From a virus: 30,981 nucleotides of DNA. Below the pieces are notes generated by a model. It had not been told where the DNA came from. It searched no databases and saw only the letters and a list, made by a program, of their open reading frames with translations. This document shows, piece by piece, positions 1 through 5,072 of the stretch. The translations under genes and the position numbers were made by a program. How positions within the stretch are numbered: position 1 is the first letter of the stretch; each line of letters opens with the position of its first letter. The DNA is taken from IMG/VR virus record IMGVR_UViG_3300027909_000053, positions 1 through 30,981 of that record; one strand, written 5' to 3'.

Positions 1-992
1 CGCTTGTTGGCCTCAGCGAGCCGCTTCTGCTCAGGGCCGAGGAACGAGCCCCAGTCCCGCTTCAGGCGCTCCATCAGGGCGAGCCGCTGGGGCGGCGTCT
101 TCACGTTGTTGATCTGATCGAGCGCGTCATCGAAGGGCGTGCGCGCGGGCCGGGCCGGTTGCAGCGCCTCCACTTGCTCCCGCGTGGCGGTCGCCAGCGG
201 CGAGGCGATGAAGGGGGCGGGGTACGGCTCATGCGTGAACACCGGGGGCGCCAGCACGTGGACCGGATCGCTCGAACCCCCGCGCGCCCACGCCGCCAGT
301 CGCGCGCCCAGCGCCTCATCGATCGGCTTGCCCGGCGGGATCATGGTGTCGAAGGGTTCGCGCATCGCGGAGATCGCCAGATCCGGCACGCCGTGAGCAT
401 ACGCGGGGAAGGTGAGGGTGAACAAGGTCTCGAAGGCGATCCGGTCGGACATGATCGGCACCATCGGGATGACCGTCCACTCCCCGCCCTTCTTCGGGAT
501 GTGCATCTTGTCCTTGGCGCGGAAGCACAGAATGATGTGGCAGTTGAGTTCCAACATCTTGTAGATAAAGTGGTTTTCGTCGGCCTTGACCTGGGCCCAC
601 GCCGGGGCGCTCATCTTCTCCATCCGGCTCTCGTCGCCCTTCGCCATCCGCAGCGCGATCTCGTCCTTGGTCTCCTTGATCCCGCCGATCCCATCCCAGA
701 GGTGGGTGAGCGTGTCGAAGATCAGGACGGCGGGCTTCTCCTGGGCGACGACCTCGAGGGCCTCGATGTACTTCTCGAGCCGGTGCGGGGAGCCGATGTC
801 GGCCGTCTCGTAGGGGAACTGATCCGCGTAGTGGTGCCCGTGCGGCTCGGTGTTGAGCATGATGATGCGGCCCCCGCCGGCCAAGCCGACCGCGAGCCGC
901 AGGGCGCTGTAGCTCTTGCCGCTCTTGCTCGGGCCCGCGAGCCCGATGATCAGCGGCGTGTTCTGGCGTTTCGCCGGGCGGATCGAGATCAT
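1..992 (-). CDS. P-loop ATPase, Sak4/AAA_24-like recombination protein (partial, runs off left edge)
   Basis: An open frame starts at ATG 992 and continues without a stop past base 1, giving about 330 visible residues and no C-terminus. A Walker A motif (GPSKSGKS) lies at residues 20-27 and a Walker B-like strand (AVLIFDT) at about 88-94, which is the layout of phage RecA-core ATPases of the AAA_24/Sak4 type. Such proteins act in single-strand annealing or strand exchange and often sit beside an exonuclease. Here the start overlaps the exonuclease stop by four bases (ATGA), so the two are translationally coupled. After residue 230 the sequence is Pro/Ala-rich and not recognised. ATPase identity is clear from the motifs; the recombination role is inferred from family and neighbour. 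Confidence 0.82.
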   Translation of the reverse strand, partial: MISIRPAKRQNTPLIIGLAGPSKSGKSYSALRLAVGLAGGGRIIMLNTEPHGHHYADQFPYETADIGSPHRLEKYIEALEVVAQEKPAVLIFDTLTHLWDGIGGIKETKDEIALRMAKGDESRMEKMSAPAWAQVKADENHFIYKMLELNCHIILCFRAKDKMHIPKKGGEWTVIPMVPIMSDRIAFETLFTLTFPAYAHGVPDLAISAMREPFDTMIPPGKPIDEALGARLAAWARGGSSDPVHVLAPPVFTHEPYPAPFIASPLATATREQVEALQPARPARTPFDDALDQINNVKTPPQRLALMERLKRDWGSFLGPEQKRLAEANK

Positions 993-1852
993 GGCTGGAG
1001 GAACCGGCGCTCTTCCCAGCGGGTGCGGATCCACGGCGGCACCTCCGCATAGACCGGCCGGGTGGGATAGCCCGGCCAGACGCCCGTGTGGTGACAGTGG
1101 GCCCAGAGGTCCAGGGCGGCCCGCATTCGCTGATGCGCGAAATCCAGGGCCATCGGATCGAGCCCGATCAGGCTCAGCGCATAGGGCGGCTTGGTCTCGC
1201 AGACCAAGAACCGGAACTCCGGCAGTTCGCCGCAGACCTTCTGGACCCCCCGGCTATGAAACGCGGCCTGGAGGTCGTGGCCGTGATCGAAGAGATTCCG
1301 GGTCCACGCGGCCGGCTCGGCGCTCTCGGACGTGGTCTTCAGGTCTTCCGCCGTCCTGAAGTCCACATGGAGGTAGTCGAGCCGGGCCCGGCACCAGATC
1401 GCGCCCTCCTGCCAGAGCAGGACGCGCTCGGCCAGCCCGTTGCGGAGCGGGACGGGCTCAGGGAAGTCTTCGACCTGATACTGGATGGCGTCGGCCATGG
1501 CGCGCACCGTGTGCAGCTGGTACGTGAGGAGCGGGATCTGGCCGGCGGCGCGGGCGTCGGCCCGGGACCGCTTGGCGGCCTTGGTCGTCCAATCCTTCGC
1601 CGCGATCTCGCAGATCCGGTCGGCCCCTTCCAAGACGAGTTCATGGACGACCGTGCCGAGATCGAAGTGGTCGGCGGTCTCGCGGACGAGGGCGGGATTG
1701 AGGCGGGGGTGCGCGAGGCGCGCGTGCATCGGGGACCGGCTCAGGAGGAGGTGGGCGAGCGAGGCATTGAGCGAGGGCTCGGGGGCGGGATCGGCGAGGT
1801 AGTCCTCCAGCCCCATGACGTAGAGGCCGGGGGCCTGGACGGTCAGAACCAC
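989..1852 (-). CDS. PD-(D/E)XK exonuclease (RecB/Cas4/RecE-like, DUF3799 type)
   Basis: A protein of about 287 residues whose N-terminus (GLEDYLADP, then SLNASLAHLLL and SP at about residues 14-41) matches the pattern of phage exodeoxyribonuclease VIII-like proteins. RecB-family nuclease motifs follow in order: GTVVHE (His about 70), RLDYL (Asp about 159), EDLKTT (Asp about 170, Lys about 172) and LQAAFH (Gln about 195). It probably resects double-stranded ends so that the coupled ATPase can act in recombination or replication. GTG 1852 was chosen because GGTGG lies just upstream and the overlap with the preceding 37-codon frame is small; GTG 1879 is an alternative. The nuclease call is strong, the exact start is uncertain. 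Confidence 0.85.
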   Translation of the reverse strand: MVLTVQAPGLYVMGLEDYLADPAPEPSLNASLAHLLLSRSPMHARLAHPRLNPALVRETADHFDLGTVVHELVLEGADRICEIAAKDWTTKAAKRSRADARAAGQIPLLTYQLHTVRAMADAIQYQVEDFPEPVPLRNGLAERVLLWQEGAIWCRARLDYLHVDFRTAEDLKTTSESAEPAAWTRNLFDHGHDLQAAFHSRGVQKVCGELPEFRFLVCETKPPYALSLIGLDPMALDFAHQRMRAALDLWAHCHHTGVWPGYPTRPVYAEVPPWIRTRWEERRFLQP

Positions 1853-1956
1853 GGCAACCACCAGCGCCAACGCCGCCACCCCGACAGGCGCGCGAGGCGC
1901 ACCTGTCCGAAGTGGAGGGCGAGTCGGTAGCTCGGGATGTCGTAGCAGCGGGGCAT
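1843..1956 (-). CDS. tiny Trp/Arg-rich protein (37 aa)
   Basis: A 37-codon frame begins at ATG 1956, where its A is also the last base of the preceding gene's TGA (TGATG). It starts MPRCYDIPSYRLALHFGQV and ends in a Trp/Arg-rich tail (WRRWRWWLPWF) that is amphipathic or membrane-active in character. It fills what would otherwise be a gap between the 58-residue protein and the exonuclease, and its 3' end overlaps the exonuclease start by ten bases. The evidence is the coupling and the lack of other coding content; no family is recognised. It may serve only to couple translation to the nuclease gene. Confidence 0.45.
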   Translation of the reverse strand: MPRCYDIPSYRLALHFGQVRLARLSGWRRWRWWLPWF

Positions 1957-2132
1957 CACGGCGTCTCCAGCATCGTTGTCGCGAAGTTCAGGATGGCGGC
2001 CTGCTTGTGGCGGGCGAAGGGCAGGAGCGAGCCGATGATGACGACCAGCGCATAGACCTCGGGATCCTCGAGCGCCCGCTGGATCGCGGGCGCGTCCTTC
2101 GCCTTGCGGATCTGGACCTCGATCGTCGGCAT
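1956..2132 (-). CDS. hypothetical protein, 58 aa
   Basis: The start chosen is ATG 2132, which shares its A with the TGA of the upstream 31-codon zinc-binding frame (TGATG). The same frame could be read from GTG 2168, but that would overlap the upstream frame by 37 bases. The product has a charged N-terminal half (PTIEVQIRKAKDAPAIQRAL), then a hydrophobic segment (VYALVVIIGSLLPFA) that could form a buried helix or a weak membrane anchor. No family is recognised. It is part of the run of very small genes just before the recombination module. Confidence 0.5.
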   Translation of the reverse strand: MPTIEVQIRKAKDAPAIQRALEDPEVYALVVIIGSLLPFARHKQAAILNFATTMLETP

Positions 2133-2227
2133 CAGGTCTTCGCCTTCGCGTAGCGGCGACACCACCAATGAATGCGCTCAGGCGGATTGACCCCCGCCCC
2201 GCAGACGCGACAGACGGGATCTTTCAT
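2132..2227 (-). CDS. very small Cys-containing protein (31 aa), possible zinc knuckle
   Basis: A 31-codon frame runs from ATG 2227 to a TGA whose A starts the next gene. The peptide has CRVC near residues 6-9, then ERIHWWC with His 20 and Cys 23, giving a CxxC...H..C set that could bind one zinc ion. The start is 17 bases after the previous stop, with a GGGGATG-GAG purine-rich stretch upstream as a moderate ribosome site. Similar mini zinc fingers are frequent in phage early or accessory operons, often of unknown role. The support is the Cys/His pattern and the overlapping junction; function is not known. Confidence 0.55.
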   Translation of the reverse strand: MKDPVCRVCGAGVNPPERIHWWCRRYAKAKT

Positions 2228-2244
2228 CTCAGCATCCCCGCGAC

Positions 2245-2400
2245 TCATCGGGTACAGGTCGTGGCGCACGATCCGCCCAGGCAGCACGTCGTGCAGCTGA
2301 TAATGCGCCCGTCGGTCGTGGCGAGGGTGGTCACGCCGCAGTCGGCCCAGGCGAGGGTGGCGGTCGCGAGGAGGAAGACGATCGTGATGACGCGCAACAT
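2245..2400 (-). CDS. exported Cys-rich small protein, 51 aa
   Basis: The start at ATG 2400 follows CAGGAG with a seven-base spacer. Residues 1-19 form a classic signal peptide (MLRVITIVFLLATATLAWA) with predicted cleavage after AWA, so the mature product is about 32 residues beginning DCG. The mature part has six Cys (DCG, SCTTCC, GSC, TTC) in a CTTCC..CTTC pattern, compatible with disulfides in the periplasm. I recall similar short 'signal peptide plus DGR..CTTCC' proteins from other phages, without known function. It sits next to two lipoproteins, so this sub-cluster appears to modify the host envelope or assist lysis; that role is inferred. Confidence 0.7.
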   Translation of the reverse strand: MLRVITIVFLLATATLAWADCGVTTLATTDGRIISCTTCCLGGSCATTCTR

Positions 2401-2414
2401 GATGGGGCTCCTGT

Positions 2415-2606
2415 TCAGTTGACGGTGAACGCGGGCATCAGCACCCGCAGTTTGAGATGGGCGAGGAACGGCAGCCACGCCCGCATGGCGGGCGGCACCA
2501 CGATCTGCACGCGCTCGCGCACACACTGCGGATAGCGTCGGAGCCCCGTGGACGCGAGGAGTTCGTAGCCGGGGCGCGGGATGTACGGAACGTGCCGCGT
2601 GACCAT
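2415..2606 (-). CDS. hypothetical protein, 63 aa
   Basis: A 63-residue frame begins at ATG 2606 and ends 14 bases before the Cys-rich exported gene. The sequence has basic and aromatic content (RHVPYIPRPGYELLAS) and a C-terminal hydrophobic segment (MRAWLPFLAHLKLRVLMPAF). No Shine-Dalgarno sequence is visible. A promoter candidate ends only nine bases upstream of the start, so the mRNA could be nearly leaderless. No family is recognised and the opposite frames are not convincing, so it is probably coding but not certain. Confidence 0.5.
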   Translation of the reverse strand: MVTRHVPYIPRPGYELLASTGLRRYPQCVRERVQIVVPPAMRAWLPFLAHLKLRVLMPAFTVN

Positions 2607-2615
2607 GGTGCCGTG

Positions 2616-2645
2616 ATTCTAGGTGATCTCTAGGATCCGGCTCAA
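2616..2645 (-). promoter_or_regulatory. candidate sigma70-type promoter reading leftward
   Basis: On the minus strand TTGAGC (2645-2640) and TAGAAT (2621-2616) are separated by 18 bases, one mismatch from consensus in the -10 and two in the -35. This lies in the 98-base gap between the lipoprotein stop and the 63-residue gene, one of the few real gaps in the minus-strand run. It could start a separate transcript for the small genes and the recombination pair. A weak ACCCC/GGGGGT inverted repeat at about 2645-2662 precedes it. Sequence match only. Confidence 0.4.
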
Positions 2646-2704
2646 CCCCTAAATCTGGGGGTCGTCAGCGGCCCCGCCCCAACCGGGCGCGGGTCAGGGC
2701 GCCG

Positions 2705-3238
2705 CTAGGGACACGGGCAGGACTTCTTCGGCGCGGCTTTCGGCGCGGCCTTGGGCGCGGGGGCCTCCGGGGCGACGGGCACCACCTCGATGCGGAGCAC
2801 CACCGGCTCACGCGGCTCGGGCGGGGTCACACTCACGCCCGGCGGCGTCGGCGCCGGGAGGGAACTCGGCGCTCCCGGTGGGCAGGGCGTGAGTGCGACA
2901 GCGGTTGGGCTGACCGGCGTGGCGATCACACATTGGGCCACGGGCTGATCGAGAAAATGCCGCCCGAGCGGCGGGATCACCGGGGCGGCGGCGGCGACCG
3001 GCACATCCGGCGGCTTGAGCTTGCACCCGCCCTGGATGACGGCGACGGGGCCGCTCTTGTCCTTGGTCATGTAGAGGAGGTTCCCCTTCTCGTCGCAGTA
3101 GGAGTACACGTCGGGGCCCTTGCCGCCCGTCGTGTCCGCGACCACCGTCGATCCGACCGGGATCATCCGTTCCTTCGAGGCGCATCCGGTCAGGACGAGC
3201 ACCCCGGTCACCCCGATCACCCATCTACGCGTCCGCAT
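2705..3238 (-). CDS. lipoprotein, 177 aa, Pro-rich C-terminus
   Basis: The start at ATG 3238 gives a short basic N-terminus, a hydrophobic core and the lipobox VLTGC with Cys at residue 19, so the protein should be processed by signal peptidase II and anchored in a membrane. The mature N-terminal half (ERMIPVGSTVV, SYCDEKGNLLYMTK, QGGCKLKPPD) has two Cys that could pair. The second half is Pro/Ala/Val-rich, with PAPKAAPKAAPKK near the end and a terminal CPCP. This suggests an envelope-spanning linker. It directly follows another lipoprotein gene. It could be a lysis outer-spanin analogue or a superinfection-exclusion factor; neither is shown by the sequence. Confidence 0.72.
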   Translation of the reverse strand: MRTRRWVIGVTGVLVLTGCASKERMIPVGSTVVADTTGGKGPDVYSYCDEKGNLLYMTKDKSGPVAVIQGGCKLKPPDVPVAAAAPVIPPLGRHFLDQPVAQCVIATPVSPTAVALTPCPPGAPSSLPAPTPPGVSVTPPEPREPVVLRIEVVPVAPEAPAPKAAPKAAPKKSCPCP

Positions 3239-3240
3239 CG

Positions 3241-3441
3241 TCACTCTCCCACCGGACAGGTCACGGTCACCTTGCCGGTACTGACGCTCTGCTTGTAGGT
3301 CACCTTGGACACGGACGCTTCCTGAAACGTCCCCGTCTGTTCGTTGAAGCAATGCACACTGGGCCCGGTGGTCGGCCGGTCGTCCGAGCAGCCCGAGAAG
3401 CTCACCCCGAGGAACGCGACCGCGAGGAGACATCGCCGCAT
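3241..3441 (-). CDS. small lipoprotein, 66 aa
   Basis: The product starts MRRCLLAVAFLGVSFSGC, a signal sequence ending in a lipobox-like SFSGC with the lipidated Cys at 18 and Asp-rich residues right after it (SDD). The mature 49 residues contain two further Cys (VHCFNEQTG and VTCPVGE) and a central polar stretch (SVSKVTYKQSVSTGKVTV). The size is like Rz1-type outer spanins, but no partner inner spanin with a membrane segment and coiled coil was found beside it. The gap to the next lipoprotein gene is two bases, so they are co-translated. Lipoprotein status is well supported; role unknown. Confidence 0.68.
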   Translation of the reverse strand: MRRCLLAVAFLGVSFSGCSDDRPTTGPSVHCFNEQTGTFQEASVSKVTYKQSVSTGKVTVTCPVGE

Positions 3442-3459
3442 AGACCCTCCTTGTCCCCT

Positions 3460-3876
3460 CTACGGGGGATTCCACCAGTCCGCGAGGGCCGCGAAGTTGG
3501 CGTCGAGATGATTGAGCAGGGTGTTCTGGGCGCTACTCCGAAAGAGGTAGGGGACCGCCGCGCGCCCGCGTGCGGGATCCTGCCACGTCGTCAGCCAGTC
3601 GGCGACGGCCTGGAAGTTCGCGTCGAGCTTGAGCGTCGGCGTCTGGAGGCCCACCTCGGCGAACTGATAGGGCACCGCGAGATCGGCGAGGCCGACCGGC
3701 TTGCGGGCATTGAAGTGGGCGAGCACCGTGCCGAAGTCCACGTCGAGCCAGGGCGTCTGGGCCACGGGCTCCGCGAGCCCGTACCGATACGGGATGATCA
3801 GCCAGTCGGGGTCGCGGTCCCACGCGAGATCCGACCGATCCCACGTGAGCCCCGGCAGATCCCACGCTTCGGCCAT
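3460..3876 (-). CDS. tail-associated repeat protein, 138 aa (three 40-residue units)
   Basis: After a Trp/Asp-rich start (AWDLPGLTWDRSDLAWD) the protein is made of three units. Each begins with a PY motif (IPYRY 28-32, VPYQF 68-72, VPYLF 108-112), has an LDxxF motif 15 residues later (LDVDF, LDANF, LDANF) and ends in an Ala/Trp-rich helix. The period is exactly 40 residues. The 'P(F/Y)xF ... LDaNFaaL' element is familiar at the N-termini of phage tail fibres and baseplate proteins, where it seems to mediate attachment or trimer start; that is from memory. Its place next to the tail fibre and LamG genes fits a fibre-attachment or receptor-binding accessory. Exact role unknown. Confidence 0.65.
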   Translation of the reverse strand: MAEAWDLPGLTWDRSDLAWDRDPDWLIIPYRYGLAEPVAQTPWLDVDFGTVLAHFNARKPVGLADLAVPYQFAEVGLQTPTLKLDANFQAVADWLTTWQDPARGRAAVPYLFRSSAQNTLLNHLDANFAALADWWNPP

Positions 3877-3882
3877 GCGCTA

Positions 3883-4086
3883 CTACTTCGGGCGGGGCGC
3901 GCCGACGCCGTTGGCCTCGATGTGCGCCCGCAGGGTCTGGGCATAGCGGCGCCACAGATCGATCTCGAGATAGAGCGCCCCGACGAGCCGCTGCACATCG
4001 TCCATGTCCAAGGGCTTGGGGGTGAACGGATCCGGCACCATCGACTTCGGCGGCTCCATCGTCGGCGGCTTCGGCTGGTCGGCCAT
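3883..4086 (-). CDS. hypothetical protein, 67 aa, short coiled coil
   Basis: The N-terminal 28 residues are Pro-rich (MADQPKPPTMEPPKSMVPDP) and the rest forms one predicted amphipathic helix (DMDDVQRLVGALYLEIDLWRRYAQTLRAHIEA). The start ATG 4086 is adjacent to the TGA of the preceding gene (4087-4089). It lies between two tail-associated small genes, so it may be a structural linker or assembly helper. No transmembrane segment is present, which argues against an inner spanin. No family is recognised. Confidence 0.6.
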   Translation of the reverse strand: MADQPKPPTMEPPKSMVPDPFTPKPLDMDDVQRLVGALYLEIDLWRRYAQTLRAHIEANGVGAPRPK

Positions 4087-4401
4087 TCAGGGCGCTCCTT
4101 CTGGGGTGGCCTCTGGGGCGGTGTACTCCTCGTACATCCCTTGCGGATCCTCGCGACAGTTAAACCAGAGGTCGGGTTGCGTCGAGCCCGGGGGCCCGCC
4201 GCCGGGATGCGGCTTGGAGGAGTGGGCGCAGCGGTGAGAGGACGCCGTCTCCCCGGGCAGCAACGTCAGCTTCACCGCTTCATACGACTGCCGCGCCTCG
4301 GCGGGAGTCGGATAATCGTCCACCAATCCCGCCGGCCCCTTCACCCGATACATGAAGGGCGCCTGCCCCCCGGGCCCCGGCAGCGGCGTGACCTCGGCCA
4401 T
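4087..4401 (-). CDS. hypothetical protein, 104 aa
   Basis: The start at ATG 4401 shares its A with the TGA of the LamG-like gene (TGATG), which fixes the start and argues for translation. The N-terminal half resembles a small alpha/beta module (FMYRVKGPAGLVDDYPTPAEARQSYEAVKLTLLPG). The C-terminal half is Gly/Pro-rich with two Cys and ends acidic (YEEYTAPEATPEGAP). No known family is recognised. Its location suggests a minor tail or receptor-region protein. Confidence 0.6.
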   Translation of the reverse strand: MAEVTPLPGPGGQAPFMYRVKGPAGLVDDYPTPAEARQSYEAVKLTLLPGETASSHRCAHSSKPHPGGGPPGSTQPDLWFNCREDPQGMYEEYTAPEATPEGAP

Positions 4402-5072
4402 CACGGCACCATCGCCACACGCGGGTGATCGCCGTTGAACACGGCCCCCGTCACGGTGGCGGGCCGACCGTTGCCCGATAAATCGCGCCCGGTCGCCGTC
4501 GGCGACCCCCGCCACCAGAGATACAAGCCCCGGAGGACCGCCAGCGGACCCCGGAGATGCACCAGGGCGATTTCCTCCGGGGCGAGCACGCGCAGCCAGA
4601 TCACCGCTTCGCTGATGAGCCCCTCGAAGGTGCGCGAGAGCACGTCCGCGTTGCCTACATAGGTGGTCGTGGGCGTCTGGGTGAGCGCCCCGGAGCCCTG
4701 GGCCACCTCGACGCGCGCCACCTCGAGCCCCCTGTGGTACAACCGGGGATCGTTCGCGACCACGGTGCCGTCGAAGGTCGCGGCGATGGACTGCCACTGA
4801 TTCAACTGAATGGTGTTATTGGGGAAATTCCATCGCGCTTGCCCCACGCGCGACACGCCGAAGGTCGCGGTGTTGGTGCCGAAGGACGACAGACTCAGGG
4901 CGAGGTGATACCGGGAGCCATCGGCACTCGCGCCCCAGCCGATCACGACCCCCCGATTGTTTTCCCCCCAGCCAGTGGGCTTGATCCGCGCGAAGAACGT
5001 CACGATCAGGCCCAAGGACGTGACGGCCCCCGAGTCAAGCACGTCATCCACGCCGTCGAACGAAAAGCTCAC
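4401..5072 (-). CDS. LamG/concanavalin-like domain protein, probable receptor-binding protein
   Basis: This is a 223-residue protein starting at GTG 5072, which overlaps the tail-fibre stop (GTGA). The sequence has the pattern of a laminin-G/concanavalin A-like lectin fold: FSFDGVDDVLDSG at the start, TFFARIKPTGW, then WQSIAATFDGTV about two thirds through, TTTYVGNA and FEGLISEAVIWLRVLAPEEI. Such domains bind carbohydrates and are common on phage tail tips. It directly follows the long fibre, so it probably adds host-recognition specificity or caps the fibre. A long overlapping frame in another register is a shadow of the fibre gene. The fold call is good, the ligand is unknown. Confidence 0.75.
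   Translation of the reverse strand: MSFSFDGVDDVLDSGAVTSLGLIVTFFARIKPTGWGENNRGVVIGWGASADGSRYHLALSLSSFGTNTATFGVSRVGQARWNFPNNTIQLNQWQSIAATFDGTVVANDPRLYHRGLEVARVEVAQGSGALTQTPTTTYVGNADVLSRTFEGLISEAVIWLRVLAPEEIALVHLRGPLAVLRGLYLWWRGSPTATGRDLSGNGRPATVTGAVFNGDHPRVAMVP

Noticed and set aside
316-1050. Long minus-strand frame of 244 residues at the left end
   Set aside because: It is Arg/His/Pro-rich, has no domain pattern and is a shadow of the true P-loop ATPase frame that starts at 992 and lacks a stop in the window.
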